Shown here: piece by piece, positions 28,333 to 38,028 of the stretch | Layout: each line of letters begins with the position of its first letter | Position numbering within the stretch: position 1 is the first letter of the stretch | Assembly: GCF_030296895.1 (NCBI RefSeq) | Contig: NZ_AP028022.1 | Span: 186,001-250,000 of the forward strand | DNA length: 64,000 nucleotides | Direction of reading: 5' to 3' | Source of the DNA: Helicobacter felistomachi | GTDB taxonomy: Bacteria > Campylobacterota > Campylobacteria > Campylobacterales > Helicobacteraceae | Notes under the pieces: model-generated | Seen by the model: the letters and a program-made list of their open reading frames with translations, nothing else | The model's database searches: none | What the model was told of the DNA's origin: nothing | Position numbers and translations under genes: made by a program

Positions 28333-28338
28333 TATAAT
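28333..28338 (+). promoter_or_regulatory. -10 element of hsrA
   Basis: TATAAT 34 bases before the hsrA ATG, with AGGTAAAGGA as ribosome site region. Confidence 0.6.
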
Positions 28339-28371
28339 TCTTTAAGTTTAAGTTTTAGGTAAAGGATTGAA

Positions 28372-29052
28372 ATGCGTATCTTGTTAGTAGAAAACGATGG
28401 GGACTTGAGTAAAGAGATCAGCACCTTTCTCAACGAAAAGGGTTTTCAAGTTGATGTCGCCGAAAATCTTGAGGATGGGGAATATTATATCAGTATCCGC
28501 AACTATGATTTGGTGCTGATTGGGTTTGAACTCAAAGATGGCAATGGTTTAAGCCTCGTGCCTTACGCCAAAGCCAAACACCCCTCCATTGTCAGCATCA
28601 TTTTGGCCGAGCATGACTCGAGCGAGCAAGAGATCAAGGCGTTTAAAGAGGGCGTGGACGACTTTATCGCCAAACCCTTTGACATGGGGGTTTTGGTGGC
28701 AAGGATTGAGGCGCGTTTGCGTTTTTGGGGCTCTAGTATCATTGAGATTGAGGATTTAATCATTAATCCCGATGAAGAAAAGATCGTGTATAAGGGCAAG
28801 GAAATTGAAGTGAAGGGTAAACCCTTTGAAGTATTGACACACCTTGCTAGACATAGGGATCAAATTGTGTCAAAAGAGCAGCTTTTAGATGCGATTTGGG
28901 AAGAACCCGAACTTGTGACACCTAATGTGATCGAAGTGGCGATTAACCAAATCCGCCAAAAAATGGATAAGCCTTTAGGCATCTCCACGGTGGAAACCGT
29001 GCGCCGTAGGGGTTATCGCTTTTGCTACCCTAAGGGCAGCGCAGATAACTAA
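28372..29052 (+). CDS. hsrA: Orphan atypical response regulator HsrA (HP1043)
   Basis: 226 residues: receiver domain 1-118 and OmpR-type winged helix 125-220 ([35 protein letters not shown]). The DNA-binding half is nearly identical to H. pylori HP1043, while the receiver diverges. The phospho-acceptor Asp is absent: position 51 is Gly in [13 protein letters not shown]1043 is also phosphorylation-independent and essential. It works as a stable dimer without a kinase. Its stop overlaps the dapE stop on the other strand by 4 bases. Confidence 0.94.
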   Translation: MRILLVENDGDLSKEISTFLNEKGFQVDVAENLEDGEYYISIRNYDLVLIGFELKDGNGLSLVPYAKAKHPSIVSIILAEHDSSEQEIKAFKEGVDDFIAKPFDMGVLVARIEARLRFWGSSIIEIEDLIINPDEEKIVYKGKEIEVKGKPFEVLTHLARHRDQIVSKEQLLDAIWEEPELVTPNVIEVAINQIRQKMDKPLGISTVETVRRRGYRFCYPKGSADN

Positions 29053-30185
29053 GTCTTTAGGCCTTTTTGAGCGATGAGCTCCAAGAGTCTTAAGAAGACA
29101 AGGCTCAGTTTCTCAAGTTGGGCGATCTCTAAGTGTTCATCGATGGCGTGTATGCGCTCATTGGTGAGTCCAAACTCCACCACCTCCACCCCGAAAGCGT
29201 GTAAAAACCGTGCGTCGCTTGTCCCTCCGTTTGTGTTGAGTGTGGGTGTGGTGTTTAAAACTTCACCAATGGCTTGATCTAAACACCCCACCAACAGCGA
29301 GTTCTTAGACGAGAGAAAGGGTATGGAGTTTTGTTTTAGGCTCAAGTCGTAGGGGACTTTAGCAAGGACAATTTCTAAGAAGTTTTCAAGATCTTTTAGG
29401 GTTGTGCTGGGCGAGTTACGGACATTAAAGGTGATGTCTAAGGTCTTTGGGGTAACATTTTCTGCACTCGAGTCGGTTTTCATAGAAGTGATGACAAGGC
29501 GGGAGGGCTCAAAGGACGCATCGCCCTCGTCTAAGAACGCCCCCGCAATCAAACTCAGCTTGTCGGCGACAATGTCTATGGGATTTAAACAAGTCTTAGG
29601 GTAGGCAACATGCCCGGGCACGCCGTAAATGGTGAGCCTGCCCGCAATTGAGCCACGCCGTCCGATTTTCACACTATCGCCCAAATACTTGACGCAAGTG
29701 GGTTCTGCCACAAGCGCAAAATCGGGCAGTAGGTCTTTCTCTTGCAACACCTCTAGCATGTATTTTGTGCCAAACTCCGCCGGGCCTTCTTCATCGCTTG
29801 TGAGTAAAACAGAGAGCCTTAAGGGCGTATCGGGGGCAACTTTGGCGCAAAATTCTTGCAAGGCGCATACAAACGCCGCCACCCCCCCCTTCATATCCTG
29901 CGCCCCTCGCCCATACAAAAACTCCTCTAAAATCTCCCCACCAAAGGGGTCAAAACGCCACCCCTGCCCCACAGGCACGACATCTACATGCCCCACAAAG
30001 CAAAAGTGCAAGGGATCAGCCCCCCCAAAGTCCTTTGTCAAAAAGAGATTTTTCACCCCATTTTTATCCGCCCTTAAGGGTGTGAAATCAGGCAATAAAG
30101 ATTGTATGTACTTATAAATCCCCTCCTCTTTGGGAGTGATGGTTTTGTAGCTTATAAGTTTTTGGGCGATTTTAGCGGGATTCAT
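29049..30185 (-). CDS. dapE: Succinyl-diaminopimelate desuccinylase DapE (C-terminal part of the fused frame)
   Basis: 378 residues if read from its own ATG at 30185. M20 metallopeptidase: GHVDVVPVG gives the first metal His and Asp, [10 protein letters not shown] the bridging Asp, [11 protein letters not shown] the catalytic Glu pair. The small dimerisation domain and closing IHAIDEH follow. It makes diaminopimelate for peptidoglycan and lysine. The G8 run in codons for MKGGV (29882-29889 on the plus strand) is a possible slippage site. The upstream fusion to MnmG is unusual and may be artefactual; translation from this internal ATG remains possible. Confidence 0.85.
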   Translation of the reverse strand: MNPAKIAQKLISYKTITPKEEGIYKYIQSLLPDFTPLRADKNGVKNLFLTKDFGGADPLHFCFVGHVDVVPVGQGWRFDPFGGEILEEFLYGRGAQDMKGGVAAFVCALQEFCAKVAPDTPLRLSVLLTSDEEGPAEFGTKYMLEVLQEKDLLPDFALVAEPTCVKYLGDSVKIGRRGSIAGRLTIYGVPGHVAYPKTCLNPIDIVADKLSLIAGAFLDEGDASFEPSRLVITSMKTDSSAENVTPKTLDITFNVRNSPSTTLKDLENFLEIVLAKVPYDLSLKQNSIPFLSSKNSLLVGCLDQAIGEVLNTTPTLNTNGGTSDARFLHAFGVEVVEFGLTNERIHAIDEHLEIAQLEKLSLVFLRLLELIAQKGLKT

Positions 30186-32060
30186 GGGGGTTTTCTTGAG
30201 TTTTTGGTGTAGGTGTAGGTAAAGTTGCAGGACTTCTAAATTTGCAGGGGTGATCCCACTGATTTGTGAAGCTTCAAAAAGGCTTTTGGGGCGGAATTTC
30301 TCTAGCTTTTCGCACGCTTCTAACCCCAAACCCGTGATGCTTTGGTAGTTAAAATCTAGCGGTATGGGGGTGTTTAGCATTTGCGCCATTTTGGCAATGG
30401 ACGCGCTTTGTTTGGCAATGTAGTCGTGGTATTTGCATTCAATTTTAACCTGCTCCAAAATAAAAGGTGCAAGCTCCATCAAAAAGCCTAAAAACTCAGG
30501 CAACACATTGGGACTAAAGCCCTCCCTCCCCATTAAAAACACCCCATCGCATTTATCATTAAGGGGGGCTTGGCCTGCGTCTTTCAAGCATTTTAGCACT
30601 TCCTTAGTGGGCGTGATCGCAGTGTTTTTTAGCCGCTCTAATGCACTTTGGATTTGCTCTTTTTGAGCGCGAAGCTCTGCATACTCGGCATCGCCCATAA
30701 GTCCAAGTCCGTGGGCGTATCCGCCAAGCCTTAAGCGGGCATTGTCTTCTCTAAGCAAAAGGCGGTACTCTGCCCTTGAAGTGAACATTCTGTAAGGCTC
30801 TTGTGTGCCCTTACTCACAAGGTCGTCAATCATCACCCCGATATAGGCCTCATCACGGCGCAACACCAGCTCGGGTTTATTTTGTAGGCTTAAACACGCA
30901 TTGATGCCCGCCATGAGTCCCTGCGCTGCTGCCTCTTCATAGCCCGTGGTGCCATTGATCTGCCCGGCTAAATAAAGATTAGAAATCCACCTTGTTTCTA
31001 GGGTGTGTTTGAGCTGTGTAGGAGGGACAAAGTCATATTCAATGGCATAACCATAGCGGGTGATTTGGGCGTGCTCTAGCCCCTTAATGGAGTGGATGAC
31101 CTGCTCTTGCACCTCAAAGGGCAAGGAAGTGCTTAAGCCATTGACATAATACTCGCTACAGCTACGGGTTTGCGGCTCTAAAAAGAGCTGGTGGCGTTCC
31201 TTCTCGTGGAAGCGATAGACCTTGTCCTCAATACTCGGGCAGTAGCGTGGCCCCACGCTCTCAATCTGCCCGCTAAACATGGGGGCCAAGTGGAAGTTTT
31301 GGCGGATGATCGCATGCGTGTTTGTGTTCGTATAGGTGATAAAACACGGCAGCTGTTGGGGGTTAAAACCCTTGGTGTGATGGCTAAACTTAGGGGGCAA
31401 CAAATCGCCACCATGTGCCTCTAGTTGGCTAAAGTCAATGCTAGCACCCGCTAGTCTAGGGCAAGTGCCCGTTTTTAGCCGCCCCATTTCAAAGCCCAAA
31501 TCTGCCAAATTTAAAGATAGAGCCACCGCTGCGCTCTCGCCAAAACGCCCATTTTGGCTTTGGTGCGTGCCAATATGCACCAAACCTTGTAAAAAAGTCC
31601 CCGTGGTTAAGATGACTTTTTGTGCTCGATACTCCTTGCCTAGCGCGCTTTTCACGCCCACTACAGCCCTATCTTCTACTAAAAGCCCTTCCACCATTTC
31701 TTGCGACACGCTCAAATTTGGGGTGTTTAGCACCAAATTGCGGGCGTTGATGCGGTAAGCGTCCATGTCAATTTGCGCCCGACTTCCTCGAACGGCCGGG
31801 CCCTTAGACGCGTTTAGGGTGCGAAATTGCAACCCGCTCATATCGGTGAGCACCCCCATAACCCCACCTAGCGCGTCCACTTCTTTGACTAAGTGCCCCT
31901 TGCCAAGCCCGCCTATGGCGGGGTTACAGCTGGCTAGCCCGATATTTTCCACTAAAAGCGTGAGTAAATGCACCTTCGCACCCATTTTCGCTGCAACAAT
32001 GGATGCCTCGATGCCGGCGTGTCCGCCACCCACCACGACTATATCAAAATGACTCAACAT
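29049..32060 (-). CDS. mnmG: MnmG (GidA) fused in frame to DapE
   Basis: One open frame of 1003 residues. Residues 1-625 are a complete MnmG: FAD dinucleotide-binding [24 protein letters not shown], and the C-terminal helical domain through [15 protein letters not shown]. With MnmE it installs carboxymethylaminomethyl-uridine at tRNA position 34. Residues 626-1003 are a complete DapE. H. pylori has the two as adjacent separate genes. At the joint, the coding strand reads AAAACCCCCATGAATCCC. With one C fewer the MnmG frame would end at TGA overlapping the DapE ATG, so the fusion may be one inserted base. Confidence 0.88.
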   Translation of the reverse strand: MLSHFDIVVVGGGHAGIEASIVAAKMGAKVHLLTLLVENIGLASCNPAIGGLGKGHLVKEVDALGGVMGVLTDMSGLQFRTLNASKGPAVRGSRAQIDMDAYRINARNLVLNTPNLSVSQEMVEGLLVEDRAVVGVKSALGKEYRAQKVILTTGTFLQGLVHIGTHQSQNGRFGESAAVALSLNLADLGFEMGRLKTGTCPRLAGASIDFSQLEAHGGDLLPPKFSHHTKGFNPQQLPCFITYTNTNTHAIIRQNFHLAPMFSGQIESVGPRYCPSIEDKVYRFHEKERHQLFLEPQTRSCSEYYVNGLSTSLPFEVQEQVIHSIKGLEHAQITRYGYAIEYDFVPPTQLKHTLETRWISNLYLAGQINGTTGYEEAAAQGLMAGINACLSLQNKPELVLRRDEAYIGVMIDDLVSKGTQEPYRMFTSRAEYRLLLREDNARLRLGGYAHGLGLMGDAEYAELRAQKEQIQSALERLKNTAITPTKEVLKCLKDAGQAPLNDKCDGVFLMGREGFSPNVLPEFLGFLMELAPFILEQVKIECKYHDYIAKQSASIAKMAQMLNTPIPLDFNYQSITGLGLEACEKLEKFRPKSLFEASQISGITPANLEVLQLYLHLHQKLKKTPMNPAKIAQKLISYKTITPKEEGIYKYIQSLLPDFTPLRADKNGVKNLFLTKDFGGADPLHFCFVGHVDVVPVGQGWRFDPFGGEILEEFLYGRGAQDMKGGVAAFVCALQEFCAKVAPDTPLRLSVLLTSDEEGPAEFGTKYMLEVLQEKDLLPDFALVAEPTCVKYLGDSVKIGRRGSIAGRLTIYGVPGHVAYPKTCLNPIDIVADKLSLIAGAFLDEGDASFEPSRLVITSMKTDSSAENVTPKTLDITFNVRNSPSTTLKDLENFLEIVLAKVPYDLSLKQNSIPFLSSKNSLLVGCLDQAIGEVLNTTPTLNTNGGTSDARFLHAFGVEVVEFGLTNERIHAIDEHLEIAQLEKLSLVFLRLLELIAQKGLKT

Positions 32061-32117
32061 GCCTCTATTCTATTGTGAAACATTTTAACACTGACTTAAC
32101 CCAAAAGGGCTTTATGC

Positions 32118-32123
32118 TAGAAT
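32118..32123 (+). promoter_or_regulatory. Extended -10 element, probable leaderless transcript
   Basis: TATGCTAGAAT contains a TGn-extended TAGAAT. It ends only 7 bases before the ATG at 32131, so the transcript should start at or next to the start codon. No Shine-Dalgarno sequence is present. Confidence 0.55.
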
Positions 32124-32130
32124 TGTAACC

Positions 32131-32895
32131 ATGTTAAACCCCATTAGTGCGTTGCAACAACTCGGCTTGCTCCAAGAGCTCTTAAAAGACCACCCACAAG
32201 CGCAAAACTTCAACGGGACGCTGCCCCTGCTCTTAAAGGTTTTAGAAAAAAAGGGGGCGGATCAATACCTGTTGCAACTAGGCAACCAAGTGCTCGAGAG
32301 CAAGAGCCAAAAGAACCTTGTTTTAGGCAAAACCTATTGGGCGTTGGTGCATAAAAGCTCAGTGGGCGCGACCATGCTCTCTAATTTAATCCCCCAACCG
32401 CCCATCCTAGCAGAGCTCAAAAACGCCCCCCTAAAACTAGACTTGCAAGAATTACACAAGCTTTTAAGCCACGAGAGCAAGGAAGTCTTTAAAGACTACC
32501 ACGAGCAGATTTTACAGCACTTCACCCACGCCTCCACCCGTCAAGACTTTTTATTCTTTGGCAATCTCTTACTCTCTTTACAGCACGAAGTGGCAAGCTT
32601 TGTTGTTACGGACGGGCATAAAGAGTCTCTAGTGCAGTTTAAAAAGGGCGGCAAGCAAGAACGGCTGGAATTTTACGCCCTTTATCCGCATTTAGGCCCC
32701 TTGCAGGGCGTGCTTTACAAGCAAGATGGGGGGGTTTGTCTGTCCTTAGGTGTGGCGTATGAAAGTGTGGCAACCCTTTTAAGGGGGCAAACCGAAAACC
32801 TTAAGGGCTTTAGCCACATAGAGATTTACACCGCCAAGCCCCTACCCGAACCGCTCTTTAGCTTTGAAGAGAATTTACTAGATACAAGGGGCTAA
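32131..32895 (+). CDS. Unrecognised 254-aa protein
   Basis: The N-terminal half is leucine- and glutamine-rich helices. Around residues 55-95 a strand-rich segment (GKTYWALVHKSSVGATMLSN) ends in a proline-rich NLIPQPPIL. The C-terminal half is helical, then mixed (YPHLGPLQGVLYKQDGGVCL). There is no signal peptide or membrane helix. The ILV-G-x-Y...NLI...P pattern is faintly like the C-terminal part of flagellar hook-length FliK-type proteins, but too weak to name. It stands alone, divergent from mnmG, with a promoter that predicts a leaderless message. Confidence 0.65.
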   Translation: MLNPISALQQLGLLQELLKDHPQAQNFNGTLPLLLKVLEKKGADQYLLQLGNQVLESKSQKNLVLGKTYWALVHKSSVGATMLSNLIPQPPILAELKNAPLKLDLQELHKLLSHESKEVFKDYHEQILQHFTHASTRQDFLFFGNLLLSLQHEVASFVVTDGHKESLVQFKKGGKQERLEFYALYPHLGPLQGVLYKQDGGVCLSLGVAYESVATLLRGQTENLKGFSHIEIYTAKPLPEPLFSFEENLLDTRG

Positions 32896-32951
32896 CCACC
32901 CCCATTTGGCTTTATGACCCCCGGCCTATGCCCGCCCTAAACACCCAAGGG

Positions 32952-33386
32952 TTAGTTAGGAAAACCATAGGCATTTAAAGGGGTGTAGGGTTTAAGGGGC
33001 GCGCCAAAAGACGCGCCTGCGCTTTTAGCCAAAATCCCCGCCTGCATGGCCATCGTTTCGTTTAAAAAGGCTAAATGCCGTGTGAGCTCTAAAAGCAATT
33101 TGAGTTCTAAGCCCTGCGCTTGTTGGTTATAGGCGGCGTAAGCTAATGCCCTTGTGTTGGGGTCTTTGGCTTGTTTTAAGTGGGCGGCCAGTTGTTCGTT
33201 GAGGGTTTTGATTTGCTGCTCTAGGGGGCTTTTAGAAAACCTAGTTTGTAGCTCTTCTAGGCGTTTTTCTAGGGCGTGTGTGGGGGGCTTTGGGGCACTC
33301 TCTTGAAAATTTGAGAGCTCTTGAAAGTCCCTAGTCTGCAGCTCTTCATAGTGGATAAAATCCCCCCTAAGCAGGGCTTCTTGCAT
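32952..33386 (-). CDS. Helical coiled-coil protein fragment, possible conjugation-type (TrbJ/VirB5-like) C-terminus
   Basis: 144 residues from the first ATG, mostly helical with Gln/Leu/Ala-rich heptads; the end (YNQQAQGLELKLLLELTRHL, then TMAMQAGILAKSAGA) looks like the C-terminal helices of TrbJ/VirB5 surface proteins. The frame is open upstream to a TAA at about 33425, and before that stop the same frame continues into sequence that is one base out of phase with the next gene upstream (33469-33993). The two could be halves of one broken gene. The family call is a guess from helix pattern only. Confidence 0.4.
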   Translation of the reverse strand: MQEALLRGDFIHYEELQTRDFQELSNFQESAPKPPTHALEKRLEELQTRFSKSPLEQQIKTLNEQLAAHLKQAKDPNTRALAYAAYNQQAQGLELKLLLELTRHLAFLNETMAMQAGILAKSAGASFGAPLKPYTPLNAYGFPN

Positions 33387-33468
33387 GCTTTTTAGCCGCT
33401 CTTGGTGTTGTTCTTGGGCTTTTTAGCCTGCACCTTTTGACAAACAAGCGCACTTAAGGGTTTGGGGG

Positions 33469-33993
33469 CTAGGGGGGGTTTTGGGCTTTAAGTTTGTTTA
33501 AAATCTCTTGGGCGTTGTCGTTGGGCTCTTTAAGCGTGGCGGTGTCAAAGTCTAGCCACGGGCAAGCGTGTTGTAGGCGCGCTGTTTGGGCCATTTGGGC
33601 TTGTTTGTAGGCGTTTAAACGCGCTTGTAACTCTTGCTCTTGTGCTTTGGCATGTTGCAGCTCTTGCTCCAAATAGGCACGCATGGGCTCTAAGGGGGCG
33701 ATCTTGGCTTGCGCTAGGGCGTGGCTTTGCTCTAAGGTGTGGCGCATGCTCTCTAAGGTAGTAGCCTGCGCTCTAGCTCTTTCTAGCAGTTGTGTAAAAA
33801 GGTGTAAATGCTCTTGCATTTTGGCGATCATCGTGCCTTCGTTAGCGTTAGAAGTGGCAAGCCTAGCGTTGGCTTGCAGGTCTAAGGTGATCACTGCCGC
33901 CGCTTGCAAAGACAGCAAGCCAAAAAGGCACAGGCATAAAAACTTCAGGCAAACTCCCCAAACAACGCCCCCAAATGCACCCCTTGCAAACAA
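33469..33993 (-). CDS. Exported coiled-coil protein, possibly broken at its 3' end
   Basis: About 174 residues. Hydrophobic signal segment CLKFLCLCLFGLLSLQAAA near the N-terminus, then a long coiled coil (residues ~60-140) and a short Cys/Trp-containing end. The start is uncertain: the longest frame begins with TTG and overlaps the HD-domain gene by 49 bases, and there is no clear ribosome site. The stop lies just after a G7 run at 33472-33478 (plus strand). One base less there extends the protein toward the next fragment. Probably periplasmic; function unknown. Confidence 0.5.
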   Translation of the reverse strand: MFARGAFGGVVWGVCLKFLCLCLFGLLSLQAAAVITLDLQANARLATSNANEGTMIAKMQEHLHLFTQLLERARAQATTLESMRHTLEQSHALAQAKIAPLEPMRAYLEQELQHAKAQEQELQARLNAYKQAQMAQTARLQHACPWLDFDTATLKEPNDNAQEILNKLKAQNPP

Positions 33994-35117
33994 ATATCTT
34001 GGTATTTGTCCTGGATGTTCTTAGCTCCGCTCTCTAAAACACCGCTTGTAACGCCATGCTTTATAGAGATTTTGGCTTCCAAAAAGGCACTCAGTTGGTC
34101 GCAAAACTTCAACAACCGCCCGCAAACTCCCTTGTAGCTGTCGTGATTGTAGCGCTGCCAAAGCGTGCTTGGGTCGGCAAACTCTAGGGTTTCTTGGGTT
34201 TTAGGGTCAATGCAGCGGTCGGCAAACTCGTTTTCCGTGAAGTAGCGCAAATCCTCTTGCAGCTTGGCATCAACATAGCGCAAAATGTGCTCTTGCATGG
34301 CGCGCTTTTCTAGCCGCTTTAAATAGGCATCTAGTCCTGCCACGCCGTGCTTGATGGGGGAGATGATGTCTCTAGTCAGCACTTCGGGCAGGTCGTGAAA
34401 CAGCCCGCCTAAGAAGTGGTTTAGGCGCATGGCAGCACACGCCTTTAAATCAAAGCTAAGCAAGAAAGCACAAAAGGCAACAAAGAGCGCATGCCCTAGC
34501 ACGCTTGTGGGCGGCACTCTTGGGGTTTGACTCCATCGTTTTTGGAAGCGCAACTGCCCGAACATGGAGGTGAGTAATTTTAAATGCTCTACCTTCTTTA
34601 ACAGCGACTCGTGCTGTATTAAAGACTTGTCTAAGCTGTCTTTAATGTCTTGCACCCCATAGCCCTCGGGGTAAAAGCGGTAGATAAAGCCAAACTCCCA
34701 CGCCGACACATAGTCGTGGGCAGCCTTAAGCAATTGGCTTTCTAAATCTTTAGGGGGGTTACAAAAGTAATCCTGAAAGGTGTCAAAGAGAGCATAGCCT
34801 TGCACTTCCGGCTCAAACACGCCCCACACATAGGCAGCTAGGGCACTGCGGTGCTGCTCTAGCAGCTCGTAATAAATGGGGGGCTTGATGTCGGTCAGCA
34901 CCACACGGCTTAAAAACTCAAAGCAAAAGTAAGAGAGCAACTTGTCCCAATCCACGCCCACATGGTGTTTAGCCAACAAGACAACCACCATCGCCTTGTG
35001 GGCTTGTTTGTCTAACTCGCTAAACTCAATGGGGCAAGCCTGGTCGTTCCAGCGACGGATCGACGCGGCCACAAAGAGCCGCTCTAAGAGGGCTTTGCTT
35101 AAGTGGGGGGGAGTCAT
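33945..35117 (-). CDS. HD-domain protein of the TerD cluster
   Basis: 390 residues. Two HD-type segments are visible: an N-terminal one (AHKAMVVVLLA with later CFEFLSR) and a central one with HALFVAFCAFLL, then GGLFHDLPEVLTRDI containing the His-Asp pair. This is the YfbR/HD_3 group, metal-dependent nucleotide or phosphate hydrolases. Substrate is unknown. The start codon overlaps the upstream TerD gene stop by 4 bases (ATGA), so the HD protein and TerD proteins are made together and likely act in the same stress response. Confidence 0.8.
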   Translation of the reverse strand: MTPPHLSKALLERLFVAASIRRWNDQACPIEFSELDKQAHKAMVVVLLAKHHVGVDWDKLLSYFCFEFLSRVVLTDIKPPIYYELLEQHRSALAAYVWGVFEPEVQGYALFDTFQDYFCNPPKDLESQLLKAAHDYVSAWEFGFIYRFYPEGYGVQDIKDSLDKSLIQHESLLKKVEHLKLLTSMFGQLRFQKRWSQTPRVPPTSVLGHALFVAFCAFLLSFDLKACAAMRLNHFLGGLFHDLPEVLTRDIISPIKHGVAGLDAYLKRLEKRAMQEHILRYVDAKLQEDLRYFTENEFADRCIDPKTQETLEFADPSTLWQRYNHDSYKGVCGRLLKFCDQLSAFLEAKISIKHGVTSGVLESGAKNIQDKYQDICLQGVHLGALFGEFA

Positions 35118-35716
35118 AGATACCTAGGCACAGACTTTAAAAGCAAGTCTTCAAGCTTAGAGTCGGCGGTGGGTTCACCAATCGCACTAAATTTCCACTC
35201 CCCATTGTGTAGGTAGAGCTTGCCTAAAATCATGGCTTCCTTGCCAGCAAAGGCAGCATCGTTTGCCACATTGTAGGTCGCAAAAATAGACTTCACTTGG
35301 CTAGGCGTGCCCTCATACAGGCGGATGCTGGCAAAGGGGATGGCATCAAATTTTATGTGGGTGTAGGAACTGAGCACAAAGACCAACTGCGTGATTTCCG
35401 GCTGCAGGCTATCTAGGGCAATGCTGATGACCTCATTGTCTAGCCCATCATCACCGCTGACATCGCCCGTGCGGTCATCTCCGCTGTGTTTAATCCCACT
35501 CGCCGCTTGTTTGCCATAATACACACAATCCACAAACTTTTGCTCGGTAAATAGCCCCACACTCAAATCCAAATCCACCGCCTCGCTCTTGGTGTTGCCA
35601 AACCACCCCTTTTTGCTAATCGCTCCCCAATTCGCCCCCACACAAAAGGCACTAAGCTTCTCTCCGCTCTCTTTCTTCAGCGAGATTTTCTGCCCCTTAA
35701 CTAGACTAACCGCCAT
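35114..35716 (-). CDS. TerD-family stress protein 1
   Basis: About 200 residues from ATG 35716 (ATG 35719 adds one Met). The calcium-binding TerD pattern is present: VDLDLSVGLF and HSGDDRTGDVSGDDG with clustered acidic residues. The protein is more divergent than its neighbour and carries an N-terminal insertion around GWFGNTKSE, as TerZ/TerF-like members do. It lies between the second TerD gene and the HD-domain gene. TerD proteins are tied to tellurite, phage or chemical-stress resistance in other bacteria; the role here is unknown. Confidence 0.85.
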   Translation of the reverse strand: MAVSLVKGQKISLKKESGEKLSAFCVGANWGAISKKGWFGNTKSEAVDLDLSVGLFTEQKFVDCVYYGKQAASGIKHSGDDRTGDVSGDDGLDNEVISIALDSLQPEITQLVFVLSSYTHIKFDAIPFASIRLYEGTPSQVKSIFATYNVANDAAFAGKEAMILGKLYLHNGEWKFSAIGEPTADSKLEDLLLKSVPRYL

Positions 35717-35725
35717 CACCCCCCC

Positions 35726-36304
35726 TTAAACATTGACCCCAAATTGCTTACAAAAGCCCGCCAAGCCCTCTTTAAAGCCAGTGCCCACAGCGGCAAATTT
35801 CCAATCCGCTCCATCCCGATACAACCTCCCAAACATCAAGGCGGTTTCTACCGAAAAGTCCTCTTCTAGGTCGTAGCGCAAGATTTCTTGGTTGTCGCTT
35901 TCATCCACAATCCGCACGAAAGCGTGGCGCACCATGCCGAAGTTTTGTTTACGGGTGTCGGCTTCGTGGATCGTAACAACAATGTGGATTTCTTGCACCC
36001 CGCTATCTACATGGGCTAAATCCACTTTGATTTGCTCGTCATCGCCCTCGCCCGCTCCCGTGCGGTTGTCGCCCGTATGCACCACTGCGCCGTCCTTGCT
36101 TTTAGGGTTGTTGTAAAACACAAAGTTTGCGTCATCGCTCACCTTGCCATTGCCCGCGGTCAAAAACACCGAAGCGTCTAGGTCAAAATCCGCACCCGTG
36201 TCCGTGTTATTCACATCCCAGCCCAAGCCCACAACGATTTTAGACAAGCCGGGTTTTTCCTTACTCAAAGACACCCGTCCCCCTTTGACTAAACTGACAG
36301 ACAT
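35726..36304 (-). CDS. TerD-family stress protein 2
   Basis: 192 residues from ATG 36304 (preceded by GGAG). Canonical TerD/Ter[28 protein letters not shown], and the closing [19 protein letters not shown]. The acidic loops bind two calcium ions in solved family members. It is the first gene of the cluster terD2-terD1-HD-coiled-coil. No terC or vWA gene of a full tellurite locus is seen nearby. Confidence 0.9.
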   Translation of the reverse strand: MSVSLVKGGRVSLSKEKPGLSKIVVGLGWDVNNTDTGADFDLDASVFLTAGNGKVSDDANFVFYNNPKSKDGAVVHTGDNRTGAGEGDDEQIKVDLAHVDSGVQEIHIVVTIHEADTRKQNFGMVRHAFVRIVDESDNQEILRYDLEEDFSVETALMFGRLYRDGADWKFAAVGTGFKEGLAGFCKQFGVNV

Positions 36305-36348
36305 AAGCACTCCTTTATGAAAATAAAAGGCATTCTAGCAGATTTCAG

Positions 36349-37254
36349 CTAATGGGCGAGATACTCTAAGACTTGTTGGAGGATTTTAGGCGCGATCTCT
36401 AGCCTTAAATCCAAAAGGCTTAAGGGCAAGGGACAATTTGTGAGCTTGACTGCGTCTTTAGCGGTCACCAATAAGGAAGTGGCGGCATGCTTTTTATAGG
36501 CACACTCTAGGGCTTTCATATCAAAAGTGGCGTGGTCTTTGAAGTAGAGTCGTCCCACCACGGGGGGCAAAAAGGGCTCTAGGCGGCTAGGGCTTGCGAT
36601 CGCGGTGACTAAGAGCATACGCTCTGTGGGGTTTAGCACTTTGGTGTGTCTTGTGTAATCTAGCCCCTCTTGCAGCACTAAATCCGCTAGGGCGTAGCAC
36701 TTGGGGCTTTCTCTATAAACGCCGCTAGGCAAACAAAAGTCAAAATAGGGTTTGAGTTGTGGCTTTAACAAAATGTTGAGCTTTTTAAAGTTAAAGCGGA
36801 ATCCATCGTCTAGGAGCACCACCTGTGCGCCCATTTGCTTAGCCTTAAGCACCCCCATTTTGCGCTCCTCACTCACCACCACGCCACAAGTGGGCAATTT
36901 GCTCGCTAGCAAAAACGCCTCATCGCCCGCCATTTCTTGTTTGACTAAAATCTCCCCCCACGCCCGCACCACTACAAGCCCTCTAGAAGTGCGCCCATAG
37001 CCCCGGCTGACAACCACCACCTGATAAAGCGGGGCGAGCACCTGCGCCAAAGCCAAAATAAACGGGGTTTTGCCGCTGCCCCCCGCCACTAAATTCCCCA
37101 CGCTGACAATGGGGATTTTGAAGTCCTCAAAGGGCGCGCTTTGGCGTTTGAGCGTGGCGATTGTTTCATACACGAGAGATAGGGGGCGTAGGGCGTAGGC
37201 TAGGGCTTTTTGGCAGAGTGTGGGGGCGTAAAAATAACGCTCAAGCCAAGTCAT
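36349..37254 (-). CDS. lpxK: Tetraacyldisaccharide 4'-kinase LpxK
   Basis: 301 residues from ATG 37254, which overlaps the nadE stop as ATGA. The N-terminal membrane-associated helix region is followed by P-loop [14 protein letters not shown] and the conserved [13 protein letters not shown] follows ([10 protein letters not shown]). It adds the 4' phosphate to lipid A precursor at the inner membrane. Order nadE-lpxK is as in H. pylori (HP0329-HP0328). Confidence 0.93.
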   Translation of the reverse strand: MTWLERYFYAPTLCQKALAYALRPLSLVYETIATLKRQSAPFEDFKIPIVSVGNLVAGGSGKTPFILALAQVLAPLYQVVVVSRGYGRTSRGLVVVRAWGEILVKQEMAGDEAFLLASKLPTCGVVVSEERKMGVLKAKQMGAQVVLLDDGFRFNFKKLNILLKPQLKPYFDFCLPSGVYRESPKCYALADLVLQEGLDYTRHTKVLNPTERMLLVTAIASPSRLEPFLPPVVGRLYFKDHATFDMKALECAYKKHAATSLLVTAKDAVKLTNCPLPLSLLDLRLEIAPKILQQVLEYLAH

Positions 37255-38009
37255 AGAACACAAATTGCCGGCATTTCTAGCTTGAAAGCGTTTTTGGCCA
37301 TGCGCTCTTGCACGCTTGCAACTAGGGCGGGTGCAAAGCCTAGGGCTACAAGGGCGTTTTTGTCTAAATGCGGGTTTTGCTCTATGGCAAAAAGCAGGGG
37401 ATCAATTTCAGCGTAGCTAAAACCTAGCTCGGCCTCATCGCTTTGCCCGGCGTAAAAGTCGGCACTCGGGGGTTTGTCTAAAATGTTTTGGGGGACTTGT
37501 AAAAGCCGTGCTAAAGCGTAAATTTGGCTTTTGTAGAGATCGCCTATGGGGTTGATCGCACATGCCAAATCTCCAAAGATGGTGCCATAGCCTAAAAGCC
37601 GCTCACTTTTATTGCTGGTGCCGACCACGAGGGCCTGGTGTTCTAGGGCGTAGTCATATAAAGTTGCCATGCGTAAGCGCGCACAGAAATTGCCCTGCCT
37701 CATCAAGCTCGCGTCTTTATGGTTGTCTTTAAAAAGGGCATGGTGGGGGGCTATGGAGTGGTGGCTAAAGGAGATGTGGAAGCGTTTACAAAGTTCTGTG
37801 GCGTGTGTGAGCGCGCTTGGGGGGGTGCTTAAGGATGGCATTAACAAGGCGTGGGCGTTGTTTCCAAACGCCCTTTGGCATAAAAGGGCCACCACTGCGC
37901 TATCTAACCCCCCACTTAGGCCATAGACCACCCGCTTAAAGCCCCTTCGGGCGGCTTGGGTTCTTAAAAAGTCAGTGAGGGTGTCTGCAGTGGCCGGGGC
38001 TAGCCCCAC
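37251..38009 (-). CDS. nadE: NH3-dependent NAD+ synthetase NadE
   Basis: 252 residues from GTG 38009, chosen because homology begins about 20 residues before [14 protein letters not shown], the same spacing as in H. pylori NadE. The frame is open much further upstream (to 38249), but that part only shadows the cytochrome gene. The PP-loop SGGLDS binds [17 protein letters not shown] and [15 protein letters not shown] complete the site. There is no glutaminase domain, so free ammonia is the nitrogen donor. Confidence 0.92.
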   Translation of the reverse strand: MGLAPATADTLTDFLRTQAARRGFKRVVYGLSGGLDSAVVALLCQRAFGNNAHALLMPSLSTPPSALTHATELCKRFHISFSHHSIAPHHALFKDNHKDASLMRQGNFCARLRMATLYDYALEHQALVVGTSNKSERLLGYGTIFGDLACAINPIGDLYKSQIYALARLLQVPQNILDKPPSADFYAGQSDEAELGFSYAEIDPLLFAIEQNPHLDKNALVALGFAPALVASVQERMAKNAFKLEMPAICVL

Positions 38010-38028
38010 TGCGGGGGTGCTTTGGGGT

